Shown: piece after piece, positions 36,601 to 49,300 of the stretch | Layout of the letters: every line of letters starts with the position of its first letter | How positions within the stretch are numbered: position 1 is the stretch's first letter | Assembly (NCBI GenBank): GCA_947846985.1 | Contig: CANTUZ010000005.1 | Location: 52,293,389-52,357,388, forward strand | DNA from: Fratercula arctica | Lineage: Eukaryota > Chordata > Aves > Charadriiformes > Alcidae | Direction of reading: 5' to 3' | Length of the DNA: 64,000 nt | Translations under genes and position numbers: made by a program | Notes under the pieces: model-generated | Told to the model about the DNA's origin: nothing | The model's database searches: none | The model's input: the letters and a program-made list of their open reading frames with translations, nothing else

Positions 36601-39289
36601 GCAGTCAAGTCCACAGAGGCACTTAGGGATGTTCCCATCCAACACTAGGTGGATGTAAGGAAAGATCTGGTCCCAGAAAAGCTGAAAAAGGAGGTAAGCC
36701 CTAGACAGAGTCTTTCTAAGATAATTTCTGAGACAAGTTGCAATTGTTCTGGCACTGCAAATACACACTTAGGCCAATATAAGCTCACTTATACCAGTAT
36801 AAGCTGAGCAGAAATCACTGCATCATTTGAACAGCAGTGATTTATTCCCATCTCATATCAAAGGAAGCAGCTGAGCCAGGCTCAAGTAACTCAAGTCCTT
36901 CCTGTTTCAGTGCTTCACCTCTGTGGGCCATTCCCTCCTGATGATTTCATCACAAGAAGCTGGAGACTCACAACTGGGTGACAGCAGCACGTCTCTGTAG
37001 GAATACAACAGAGAGAGCACTTTTTTCTCTATTGGTGTCAGAATGTCGCACTGAAGCTCGTGCCAACCCTTTCATAGTACAGAAGTCTATTCTCAGCCCT
37101 CTTCCTCCAGGAGCTTGTGTGTGTTAACAAACAACAACTCAAAAAAACCCAACAAACAACAACTAAGAGCTGGCGAGTGACAATTGCTGCATGCGTTGCT
37201 TCCCACTGGCCCACCCACGTCACCTTGCTCAATCCTACCTTGGGTATCTAGGTCTGCAAGACAGGCAGGGAAACCCCTGGATGCCATGGAGATGTGACTA
37301 ACTCAGAGCCACCAACCAGACAGGGATGGAACACGGCAGGAGTGAAGCCCTCTATCCCATTTTGTGTTCATGAGCCTCAGTAATGGCATTACTGCCATGG
37401 GGCAGTGCTTTTCTCACCACAGTGAGATGAGTGGCTATGCTTTCAATTTTCCTGGCTTGAAGCTAGCAGCCCAGGACATCTCCTGTTTGACTGAAAAGGC
37501 TGAAGTGGCTCTAAGCATTAGCTGCAGAAGCTGCTCGAGGATTTCAGCAACGGCTTGCCAGCAGAAGTGCACTTCAGCGCTCTCCTCCAGCTCCCTCCTC
37601 TGCGCCCAGCCTCCCCATATCAGGGTGGCTGAAGCTGTCACAGGCAGCACAGGCAGGGACTGCTCCTGACGGCAGGCGCTGTGCTGAAGTCTGTCTGCAG
37701 ATCAGCGTTAATGCTCTTGCAGCGCTCACGACTTGTCACTCCTGCCATATTTCACAGGCTGCCTTCTGCAGTGAACAAGCCTGGGTTGGGATAATTGAAA
37801 GCAGTGCCCACTGATTTATTCCACTTCAAACACGTTACACGCCACCTCCTGGGCACGCAGTCTAGGAGCAGGAGGAACTCAGAGTGTGGAGACAAGTGAA
37901 AAAGAAACAATTTTCCCCATTTTGAGAGGTTGGAGGGAGGTGAATCTCTAATTCATGATATATCCTAACACAGAGAATCACAGTCTCGCTCTCGGCACTG
38001 GAACATCTGTCTGTCCCCAAAGCTTAGCACATGCCCCTGGCCCACGCTACTTACCAGACCCTTAAGATATTTTCAAGCACCTCCCTGTTGCTGGTTTCCC
38101 AGCATCTTTCTCTAAGTTGCATCCACCTTCCCTAGCAGGTAATGAAAAGCCACACAAAGGAGATGGTCACAACAGATGTGCTCAGACTGTCTCGGTGCTG
38201 GGATGCAAAACCAGAAACTATCTTAAAAGGAAAAGCAAAAGACGCTTGGCTCATTCAGCTACAGCAAAGGCTGAAAGGGAGCAGCACTGCACTCTGTAAG
38301 TAAATCCTAGTGCGCAAGCACCAGGGCAGGAAGAAGAGCTACAAAAAGGAGATAGCTAAGCTAAGTAATCGTGTTGTTCCAGGGACAAAGGGACCATAGA
38401 CACTTGAGACATGAAAGCCAAAGTCTTCTGATGATCCCAGCAACAAGGCTCCTCTCATAACATTGCCCAAACCTCAAAATAGCTCTGAGATGGAGCCTGC
38501 TGGTGGAAGAGGATGGTATGGTACAGCTGCCCATCACAGAGAAGTGACGTGTCCACCAACATCTCAAGTCAATGCACTAGGACCCCTCCCTCCTACTGCT
38601 ACGTATCAAAACTTCTCAAGTTGCCTTTTGCCACCCCATGGAGAGAAGCCCAGGTTGGGCTGCCCCTGTCATTGGATGGAGCAAGACAACAAGAAAGGAT
38701 GTAGCAAAAATAGAGGATCAGGAACTACTACATCTGTCAACACAATGGAAATCCACAGTCACAGTGGGCAGGGGAACTCACAAATATTACACTGGTTTGT
38801 TCCAAAATAGCAGTTATGGGCTTCCTACCATACCAGGACTTTCCAGGCCTTAGATGAGATACTCTTAGAAACCCATGACACTCTCCCACCACCACCACCG
38901 TGAGTCAAACCCAGCCTTAATCAAGCAAAATCTCTGCAATATGCTGGTGAATGGGGCTTGAGGATCATCTCCCTGTCTATGATAACCAGGACAAACCGGA
39001 AAACTTGTTGCCAACCAAAACGGTGGCTCCGGTCATCTTTTGTGTTGCGAGAGCGATGAAGAGAAGATGCTGTCCAGAAGGGATCCAGGCCACCAGGAGC
39101 CCTGCCGAGTGCCCTGCGGAAGTCACTTCATGTCTCTGAGTCTCGGGTCCCCAAATGCAGCAGAGGGTTAATGAGATGAGCTGCCTTTGAGAAGCATCTT
39201 GCACAAGACCTGTTCTGCAGAGGGAGCTGGACACTCTTATTTGTAGAGCCTAACCTGGAGCTGCACAACAAGGATAATTACCCAGCCCT

Positions 39290-39545
39290 GCTATTTCTAA
39301 AGAAGCCGGTGCTTCGCAAGCATTGGAAAATGATAATGTGTTGTTTGCCGTAAATGCAGTAATTATATCTAAAACTCTTCATTAACATGGAAATGACAAA
39401 TAACAAATTAGAATCAAGCATCTACAATTAGGCTAAAAAGCCATGGCAATTTATCATTCTTTGCAAGAAATCATTTTTCACATCATGTACTGTGAATGAG
39501 GTCTCATTATGTAATGATATTTAGCTCTTCCACTACTTTTCAGCT
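39290..39545. other. Candidate conserved noncoding element
   Basis: AT-rich, non-repetitive segment containing AAATGCAGTAATTATATC, TTCATTAACATGG and GTCTCATTATGTAATG. A near-octamer (AACATGGAAAT) and many ATTA cores are present. No ORF. Composition-based guess. Confidence 0.25.
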
Positions 39546-42500
39546 TTGCAGCTTTATTAATTGCACTCACAACAGTTCTCTAACATAAGCAAGCAGTGTT
39601 ATCTTAATCTATTGACTGGGAATCCAAACCTGAAAGCACCAACAGGATGTAATCACAGCCAAATGGAGGCACCAAGACCCAAAGCCAGTGGAGAAAGCAG
39701 GGGCAAAATCTGCGAGTATCTTCAGCACAGATATGATTCTGTTCCAGCTGAGAAGAGGAATTTGCATTTCATCACAAAGAGTTTCAGACCAGCACTGAGT
39801 TCTTCTGCCAATCTCACACAAAGCCCTATTTTGTCATAACAAAAATTATCTACGTGACACTTTCCATTCAGCTAATAGCAAAGCTTCCTATTGAAAGTTG
39901 GGCCATGAGGCAATGAGGGTTCAAAGCCAGTGGGTATTTCCCAGTAATAATGAGTCAGACACCTGATGGCACTCAAACCAAAATGGTGGCACTAAATCTG
40001 TACTGGCTGAGGAGAAAGCGAATTTGACAGACAAAAATTCTCCTAGGAGCCAGAACGTGACAGTCTGATGCTGGGCTATCCAACTGAAGGAGCCACAGCT
40101 ATACTTGGTTGACAAAAGGTGGAGAAGGCAGCTCCTTTTTTAGCTTGCACAGGGGGGAAACGGCCGATCTCAAACACTTTAACACTGAAAAGTCTCCGAA
40201 GGGAAATGCTTCGAAGGAGAGAAACAATTTTGGTTACTGGAGAGATTGGCAACTTCAAGGTAGGACTGGCTTTTTTTGTTCTGCGTGAGCCCAAATTCAA
40301 CCCCCGGACAAGCAGGCCTGGTTCCGTGGGGTTGATGGTGTAAAACTGTCAACCTAGGTCCTCGTATACTAAGTTTAATTGCTGTGGAGTGGCTGTTCCA
40401 GGGGCTGCAGAGAAGCAGAACCTCTCTTTCTTCTGCAGCTCCTATTAACAGTTACGGGTGAGGCTTTGCAGACAAATGAATATCCAAAAATCTTGGTGAA
40501 GTTTGCTGCCACCCACTGAACCTTGAAAAATCATCATCACCTCCCAGACAGCTCTGCAAGTCAAAGGGTTAATTTATCCTCAGATTGTCTGTTATCTGCA
40601 TTTTCCATTTATTTCACATATGGCACAGAGCACTGTTCGTGCTAGATTAATGTCTGCGTGACTTCAGTCTCCATGGGGTTTCCTGCTGCCCCCAAGTACC
40701 TGCAGCTGGTGCTGTGGCATTCTCCATCCCAACCCTTCTGCTCAGAAATGAATGGATCCAGTGTTTCTCCAAGCAAATTAAGATAATCTATAACAATTTA
40801 CTTACACGGAAAGGGCATTACCCTGACTGGAACTGGCCACAGAACCACTCTCTGATAAGGACAGTGATATGATGTGGTTTTAAGAGACATTTTGGAATAT
40901 GAATGTCTCTGAATGAACTCCTGATTTTGCTGCCATCATCTGTTCAAATAACGAAGAAATGATTTGATGTGCGAGAACCTTCACAAAATTATCTGGATAA
41001 AGCTTCAGACCTTAATCCGCTTTCAAAGTAGTGGCAAATGTTTATTATCTAAATGCTGACGGCCACTCTATACTGCTCCAATTCCAAAGCCCATGAAATG
41101 GTCCAGAAAGTTTCCTGTTCACTTGACAAGTGTTGTATCATGACCTCTAGGAAGACAAACTCTGCAGAGACAGACATACAGACAAAGAAGGCACTGAAGG
41201 AATAAACAGACAATACATTTCAAACTCATTTTTGTAGTGGCCTCACTGCACTGTGGCTTTAAAGGCAGGAGATACACTGAAGAACTGAATTCACGTGTAC
41301 AGGCTTTCCAGCCATACGCAACCTGACTTCTTCTTGATGACCACCTCCCCAGCATGACTTGACCCTTACAGGTCAGCAGATCAATGCCAGAGACTCTCTC
41401 CTCCTCCGTGGCCCCATGCACCAGGCAGGAGCCATGCACCCCGTACTGACCAGCTGCTTTGTGCCCACCAGGTGAGACATGCCACCCGGTCAGTGCTCAT
41501 AGGGAGCCTCTCTCAAGGCCCATGCCCAGCTGTGGGGCAGCCAGTCCTCCTGAGACCTCCAGGTTCTTGTCAGGTGACGGGATGTGTCAGGCTATGTGCT
41601 CCATCACGCAGAGACTCACGTGCACCCGAAGCAAATGGGGAGATGGGAGATCTTAGTCTGAACTCACCATGGGAGACACTGATCTACACTCTGGAATGTT
41701 TGTAGGACATGGCATCACCCACCAGGTAAAGGGATGCAACAAAGGTCAAAAAAGGCAAGGAACAGCAGCAGGAGAAGGCATTATAAAATATTTAGAGACC
41801 TTTGCCAGGGTTTTATACCTCCCGGTGTGCAGATAAATCTCCACATTACATGCTAAAAGTAATCAGTCTGGAGAAAGACACAGGCATTTCGTCAGACTGC
41901 AAGCAGGGGGCCGGTCTCCTACCTTCCAACAGGTCTCGCAAAATCCCGCAAACAAGTCAGTGAGCAAGTTCTAATCTCAAAGGCAATGTTAATAGCCTTT
42001 CCTGAGAAGGAAACTGTTATCCAACAGCATATTTCAGAAATACACATAGCCAAGAAAAGGTTGGGAACCAGAAGTTTCTTTTGTCTCTTTCTAAAGTATC
42101 ATACGTAGTCCGTCTGTCAGGAGAACGCTGGGCCTGAATAAACTGCATTTTTTTAGTTTACAGCTGTGCAGATTCTGCACGGGGAATCCCCTGGGGAAAG
42201 GCTGCCTTTTCCACAGCACAAACAAAACCTCTGTGGCCCATCAAAAATCTACAATTCTTTCTAGGTGTAGAAAACAGTGACACTGCAGAGTACTTCCGAA
42301 ATTTAGTCCTAAACATGAAAGATAAATTACTGGCTTCATCCTATAATGTTGTGAATTGGTTCACAGATTTAGGCAATTACTGATCAAGCCTAGTTAGGAG
42401 TTTGATTGACGGAGCAGATGAACTGTTGACTCAAAGCAGTTCATCACAACATCCTGATTTATAAATCTGTCCCTTGCCTGAGAAATGTTATTTGTCCACA

Positions 42501-43189
42501 TTTATTTGAACTTGAAGGGATACAGGAGCTTAAGTTTCATTTTCAAAGACCATTTCTAAGAGATAACAAACAGATTTACCAAAGCCAAAACAGCAACAAA
42601 CCACACATTTCCATATGTGCTGTTGGACCCATAACCCAGGCAGCTTTGGGAATCCACAGGAAATTTACGCATACAAGAAAATTTCCATTCTGCTACCTGT
42701 GAACAGCAAACAAAACCCTGCAAAACAGAGGAAAGCAAACATACCTGGTGCCTTGCTGAAAATGCCATTACTTTCTATGCTATTGCACCAGTTTTTCTGC
42801 ATTGAGGACTCCAGAGAAGATCCTGCCTGTGCTGCAAGTGGGAAGTTTAGCTCAGCCCAACACCGACAACAACTGCAGGGCAGACCGGCCCCCCCAAAAA
42901 AATGTGCACAGTCCTCAGCAAGGGAAGGGGGTGATGCAAACTTACACTGGTGTCTGTACTCAGCTGCACGTCTTTGGTCCCTGAGTTAAATTATCAACAA
43001 GGTCACACCTCTGATTTCAGTATAAAAATGTTTTATGGGGAGCCTGGTGAATCTGAAAGAGGCTGCACAGATAAGCATCTTGGAAGGTACCTTTACTTAC
43101 TGAGTCACATCTCCCTGCCGGTGCCCAAAACCAGGCAGTTTCTGGGGTTTCTGTCCCTGGAATGTGGCTAAGGGGGAAGCTCATGCCAA

Positions 43190-43275
43190 AGAAAGAGAAT
43201 GTCAGAATGGCTGTACTGGATCAGCTTAGCCCTGCATCCCATCTCTGAAGGCGGATGCTCACAGAAAAGCCTAAA
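43190..43275 (+). repeat. Ancient interspersed repeat scrap
   Basis: CAGAATGGCTGTACTGGATCAG and following bases resemble the segment at 60105-60190 and a repeat common in reptile genomes (TACTGGATCAGACC AAAGGTCC type). It is short and diverged. The family is not assigned with certainty; an old CR1/LINE 3' region is likely. Confidence 0.45.
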
Positions 43276-44239
43276 TGCAGGGCAAACACACAGTTGATAC
43301 TTCCCTGCCTCACTCTCCAGCCTGCAGCAATTTACTGCTGATTTTTTTTACTGATCAATTTACTGATCATCCAGGGGTCACAGCTTTCCTCTTTAGCAGG
43401 CTTCAACAGATATTTTTGTCTCAGCAACTGTCAATGTTTTCTTTATGAGCAAAATATAATAAAGGGAAGAGGAGAAGGAATTTCTTGTTAATTATTTCTA
43501 TTATTGTGACAGCTGAAAGGCCATCTGAGATAACACACTCACAGGATAAACACTCTATAAACTTGTAAAGAGAGACAGTATATGCCCAAAAGAACCTGAA
43601 CAAATAAACCACTACAGAAGCATCAATATTGTCCTGTCTATGAACACCGGGATTCAGGCACAGGATGGATAAGAGATTTGCTCAAGGACACATAAGGAAA
43701 AAAGCAGCACTGCCACTAATTAAACAGATGAGGAGACCAGGCTCCGCTTACAGCCAGCCTAAGGTCAGACCAAAGGTCCGGCTGCCTTAGCAAGGCTGGC
43801 AGTGGCCAACAGCATCCCTCTAGGAAAAGCTTATGAGCAGGACGATCACAGAGCAACACTCCCCCTACGCACCCTGTGGGCACCCGGTGCTTTGTGGCTG
43901 AGAGACCTGTGGAGTCAGATGTAGAGTTTCTGCAAAGACTGGGATGGATTTATCCTCTGTGAAATTGCCTACCCAAATGGAAAAGCCAACGCACAAACTG
44001 TGATCATCCTCAGCATCCTGTGGACAGGCATTCTCCCATCTTTTCCAGATGGGCAGAATGGCACTGAGTATTTAGGGCCAAAATGATGGCTGTTATTTTT
44101 CTCTCTGTTCCTTTGTTCCTCCACATCCCACCCCCACATCCTAATGTATCATCCTCCCCTTCCTCTCATAAAAATTTAGAGCAGAGGACTTGCTTTAATT
44201 TCTACTCTTTGACAACAGATTCCCCAGATCTCTCTCCAT

Positions 44240-45703
44240 CATTTATCAACAACCCTGGTCAACAGGGGAGGTACCAGATGACTGGAGGGTGGCTAATATG
44301 ATGCCCATCTACAAGAAGGATCAGAAGGAGGATCCGGGGAACTACAGGCCTGTCAGTCTGACCTCGGTATCAGGAAAGATCATGGAGAGGATCACCTTGA
44401 GTGAGCTCTCATGGCAAGCGCGGGGCAGCCGAGGGATCAGGGCCAGCCAGTATGGGTTTAGGAAAGAGAGGTCTTGCTTAACCAACCTTATCTCTTTCTA
44501 TGACCATGTGACCCACCTTCTGGACACGGGGAAGGCTGTTGACGTTGTCTGTCTGGACTTTGGTAAGGCCTTTGACACCATCCCCCACAGCATTCTCCTG
44601 GAGAAGCTGGTGAATCATGGCATAGACAAGTGTACTCTTCACTGGGTAAAAAACTGGCTGGATGGCCATGCCCAGAGAGTTGTGATTAATGGGGTGAAAT
44701 ATCCTTGGTGGCTGGTCACCAGTGGTGTCCCTCAGGGCTCAGTTTTGGGGCCAGTTTTGTTTAATATCTTTATCAATGATCTGGATGAGGGGATTGAGTG
44801 CACCCTCAGTAAGTTCGCAGATGACACCAAACTAGGTGGGAGTGTTGATCTGCTTGAGGGTAGGATGCCTCTACAGAGGGACCTGGACAGGCTGGATCGA
44901 TGGGCCAAGGCCAATTGTATGAGGTTTAATAAGGCCAAGTGCCGGGTCCTGTATTTCGGTCACAACAACCCCAAGCAACGCTACAGGCTTGGGGAAGAGT
45001 GGCTAGAAAGCTGCCCAGCAGAAAAGGACCTGGGGGTGCTGGTGGACAACCAGCTTAACATGAGCCAGCAGTGTGCCCAGGTGGCCAAGGAGGCCAGCAG
45101 CATTCTGGCTTGTATCAGGAATAGCGTGGCCAGCAGGAGTAGGGAAGTGATCGTGCCTCTGTACTCGGCACTGGTGAGGCCTCACCTCGAGTGCTGTGTT
45201 CAGTTCTGGGCCCCTCTGTACAAGAGGCACATTGAAGTGCTGGAGCGTGTCCAGAGGAGAGCTACCAAGCTGGTGAGGGGTCTGGAGACCAAGTCACATC
45301 AGGAGAGGCTGAGGGAGCTGGGCATGTTTCATTTGGAGAAGAGGAGGCTGAGGGGAGACCTCATTGCCCTCTGCAACTACCTGAAAGGAGGCTGTAGAGA
45401 GGTGGGGGTTGGCCTCTTCTCCCAGGTGAATAATGACAGGACCAGAGGTAATGGTCTGAAGCTGTGGCAGGGGAGGTTTAGGTTAGATATTAGGAAGAAT
45501 TACTTTACTGAAGGAGTGGTCAGGCACTGGAACAGCCTGCCCAGGGAGGTGGCTGAGTCACCATCCCTAGAGGTATTTAAGATTTGGCACTTCAGGGCAC
45601 ACTCTAGTGGCAGAGATTGTAGGGGTTTTTTTGTGTGTGTATGGTTGGACTTGATGATCTCAAAGGTCCTTTCCAACCATGAAGATCCTAGGATTCTATG
45701 ATC
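44240..45703 (+). mobile_element. Young CR1 LINE fragment, 5'-truncated, plus strand
   Basis: The element begins in the middle of ORF2 (GAGGTACCAGATGACTGG) and runs to its 3' terminal ATTCTATG octamer at 45693-45700. The last bases (TTGGACTTGATGATCTCAAA, then GGTCCTTTCCAACC) are the classic CR1 3' end. About 1.46 kb is retained. It lies in the ARMH4 large intron, opposite to the direction of that gene. Confidence 0.93.
44289..45701 (+). pseudogene. CR1 ORF2 reverse transcriptase, 470 codons open but 5'-truncated
   Basis: An uninterrupted frame holds most of a non-LTR reverse transcriptase. By residue: [20 protein letters not shown] at 5-24, motif [14 protein letters not shown] around 87-98, motif [13 protein letters not shown] around 144-155, catalytic FADD at 176-179, [13 protein letters not shown] at 212-224, then the CR1 C-terminal part with [10 protein letters not shown] and [12 protein letters not shown]. 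The frame begins at a GTG within ORF2, so the true start, the endonuclease and the early reverse transcriptase are missing and it cannot be a working element. The frame passes without a stop through the usual end of ORF2 into the 3' UTR. The copy is young, with no frameshift in 1.4 kb. Confidence 0.92.
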
Positions 45704-46079
45704 ACCATCCAAATTCACCCTCTTATGGTGACAGGACTAACAATAAAAATAACTCTCAGCCTAAATTTCGCCCTGGAACTTGACTGTTCCCTCGACTTTC
45801 CCCAGGATCTCTTTCAGAAACATTATTTACGGTTCCCTACTCACCCGACCATAAATAAGTCCTATTTTCTTCCATGACTCAGCAGGGATGTTTATTCTGA
45901 GCATTAACACCCACCCACCCCAAGCTTAGAGTGACTGTGGAAAAAACCTCTGTGTCACTACCCGGGGCCTGGGACAAGGCAGGATGGGTCCAGTACCTTC
46001 AGGACAGGATATAAAAGTGGACATTATAATCAATGCCTTGAAGCAGATTCAGCATATATTAAGAATTAAGTCACAAAAT
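45704..46079. other. Spacer between two opposed CR1 copies
   Basis: About 376 bases of unique-looking intron sequence separate the 3' ends of the plus and minus CR1 copies. Nothing else is recognised. Confidence 0.7.
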
Positions 46080-46700
46080 CATATAATCATAGAACGGGTT
46101 GGGTTGGGTTGGAAGGGACCTTAAAGATCATCTAGTTCTACCTCCTGCCCTGTGCAGGGACACCTCCCACCAGACCAGGCTGCTCAAAGCCCCGTCCAGC
46201 CTGGCCTTGAACACCTCCAGGGATGGGGCAGCCACAGCTTCTCTGGGCAACCTGGGCCAGAGGCTCACCACCCTCAGAGTGAAAAATTTCTTCCTGATAT
46301 CTAACCTAAATCTATCCTCTTCCAGTTTGAAGCCATTACCCCTCATCCTATCACTACATGCCCTTGTAAAAGGTCCCTCCCTCCAGCTTTCCTGTAGGCC
46401 CCCTTTAAGTACTGGAAGGCTGCTATAAGGTCTCCCCAGAGCCTTCTCATCTCTAGATTGAACAGCCCCAACTCTCTCAGCCTGTCTTCACAGGAGTGGT
46501 GCTCCAGCCCTTTGATCATCTTTGTGGCCTTCCTCTGGACCCACTCCAACAGGTCCATGTCCTTCTTGTGCTGAGGACTCCAAAGCCGGATGCATACTCC
46601 AGGTGGGGTGTCACCGGAGGGGAGTAGAGGGGGAGAATCACCTCCCTGGACCTGCTGGCCACTGTTTTGTAAACTCTCATATTCATCTTCAGAGCCCACA
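46080..46700 (-). mobile_element. CR1 LINE fragment, minus strand
   Basis: The 3' end on the minus strand starts at 46080 with two imperfect octamers (CATATAAT, CATAGAAC on plus), followed by GGGTTGGAAGGGACC, the reverse of the CR1 3' UTR. The minus strand then encodes, with frame breaks, CR1 ORF2 C-terminal pieces: FRLDIRKKFFTLRVV and SLEVFKARLDGALSSL (46346-46128), and [20 protein letters not shown] with [20 protein letters not shown] (46717-46343). About 0.62 kb, 5'-truncated. Confidence 0.92.
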
Positions 46701-48954
46701 CAGTAGTGACTAATCAAGCCTTAATAACTAATTATTGCTGCTGTCAATCAGTACTGTTGAAGAGTGCTTTCCCTACAGCAGACGATTCTGATTCAGGGAT
46801 GCCAGCTCTGGTTCGCGGGGATGGTGTCGCAGTGCCTGTGCTGGTCCATGTTTATGCACTGTCCCAGGGGCTCTCACCGTGATGAGCAGTGGTGGGAGCA
46901 GGTGGGAGCAGTGATGGCTCCAGGAGACATCCCTGGGGACAGGATCCCCTGCAGCACCCTGGGAAGGAGCCATGCAGCTGCATCCCAAGCCCTGTGCTGC
47001 CCCCAAAGGCATTTCTGTGTGCTCCGTGTTGTCAGAGCCCGGCTGCAGCCAGGCCAGTACCTCCTCTTGGGCAGAGGTGATCTAGCATGGCCTGAGACAT
47101 TAAACCTGGGCTAGACTTAACTACTGCGGCTTTTGCTCTCACCTTGTTGGGATGCAAAGTTTGAAGTCAAACACAAGGGGCCAGTGATGCGGCCCTGCTA
47201 AGCATGAAACAAAATGGTACATGGTCCTGGAGAAGAGTCTTCACAGACCTCACAGCAGCTCCAAGGCTGTGGGACACGAGTCTCCACTGGAGCACTCACC
47301 AGAACAACGCTTAGTTTTGCTAGCTGGGATTCTGACTTTATCTGCTCCATTAAGATACACACCTTAACAAAAAATGGTCCTGGCTTGCCTCTGTCTAGTA
47401 GATGTTAAATTAACTCTCTGCATCTCCTGCTCCATGCTGCAGTCACACTGGAGCATGCAACGTGTGGCTGAACAAGGCTGACTCAATGTGGACTCACTGC
47501 AAACTGCGACTTAAAGGGGTCGTCACAAAATACCTGAGCCACGTAGACCAGCCACAGGCACATTCCCAACCAACAGGAAACATACGGTGCTCTGACCTAG
47601 CTCAGCTCATCGTGCTGCAGCCAGGCGATGGCACGTCACCTTGAGGTCGCTGCAGACTAAGCCCACATGCAGAAGCAGCTACTGTGCTTCAGCTGATGCT
47701 CCGTAAAACTTGACGTAAGCCTGAGGCACAAGACCGCATGAGTCTCCCAGGAATGCTGCAACCAAGAATGCATTTGTTCGCTACAATAAGGACAGCAAAG
47801 GGTAGAGGAGTATGCAGCTGCATTTTGTCTGGCAAAGAAACCCACCTCCAGCCTAGGTATTACACAGCTGCACACACTTACAGGCAGTAGATGTCTATTG
47901 GAAGACTATATCTTTGCCTGCTTACCCCCAAAACATCTTCTAAATGAACAGCATATTATTTGCACTTAATAAAATCCAGCATTCACAAACAGCACTCACA
48001 GGAACATGTTCCGGCTACGGGAGAGCACATACAACCAGAAAGCAATGCTTCACTGAGGCTATTCGTTTGGTCTAATGCTATACTCAACCCTCTACCCAAC
48101 AGTCCCTAGAACCACAAAATAGAAAGAGACTGTATTTAACCAGTTCTTACAGGTTTGAAAATAACAAAACCTAAGGGGAAGATATTTTTCTGACAGGATA
48201 TTTATACTGAATCCTGCCTTATCATATTCCAGAAATTGCTTATGGACAGTTGCAAGGAAAGCCAAGACTGAGCAGGGCAAAGCAACCACCCCCCAAGGCT
48301 TACTCACAGGAAGAAACAGGCTCTGCCTGGACTGGAAGGGCAGGCGTCAAGGTCTCGCCTCAATCCTAAACCAGAGCACGCACTCAAGTCTGGCTTTTGG
48401 GACAGCTGTGTTGAAAAGGAACAAAATCAGGGCAACTCAAGGGGGGCAGACCCACGCCAGGTCAAGGAGATGGTATGGGGAAGCCATCCAGGGCCCTTTG
48501 AAATTCTCCACTGGCGTTAGACCTGTCCTCGAGTATGCAAAGAGAAAAGACAGCTCAACTTGCACATGCAGCAAAAGCGCAGAAAAGCCATCACGATGCC
48601 ACGTGTGTCAGGGATGGGTTCCTGACAGGGACCTCGGAGCAGCATCTGGATCGCCTTGTCATGAACATCCATAATGATGGATGCAACAGCATGTCCACCT
48701 TAGGGGGATAGGGACAGGAGCGCAGCATGTGGCGCTGCTAAACAAAACGGGGGGGTTCCCTGGGGACACCTGTTATGGCTGCAGAATGGGTGGCCTGGAA
48801 GACAGAGCTCAGCCCCAGTGATTGCATCGAGCCCCTTTGCTAAGAACAAGCACAGCGTCCCACTACTGCAAAAGCCCGGCTGAGAAAGGCAGCCCAAGCA
48901 GTCAGAGGGAAATGGGGGGGACGTGGGGAGAGTAACCTAGAAAAGGAATAAAAC

Positions 48955-49300
48955 TGGAGAAACTCTTGGCCTCGCATTAATAAAGCCTCAAACGCAGATG
49001 GCATTGCCGGTATATTAAAATAAATGATAGGCTATCAGGGGAACAGCCTTGATGAAACCCTTTATTATATCCCAGGCTTGGATGAGTCTGTGATTAGAGT
49101 TATTCAAAAACAAGGCAAAATAAAAAAAAAAGCAAAAGCCTCTAGTAATTCTCAGCGTATCGACCCCTCTCTGCGATTAATGCTGACACCCAGCGTTTTT
49201 GCAAAACAACAATTGCTTGAGGTTTGAGGTAATTATTTCATTGTCAGTCAAAATCTAAGCAATTCACGTATTTCCAATACACATTCCTAACGTGCTCTCG
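48955..49300. other. Candidate conserved noncoding element
   Basis: AT-rich segment with GCATTAATAAAGCC, GCGATTAATGCTGAC, GAGGTAATTATTTC and CATTGTCAGTCAAAATC. It also holds a 67-codon plus-strand frame without features. Composition-based guess. Confidence 0.22.

Noticed and set aside
46764..47114. 116-codon plus-strand ORF next to the minus CR1
   Set aside because: No motif, and competing frames on both strands point to a chance ORF in GC-rich sequence.
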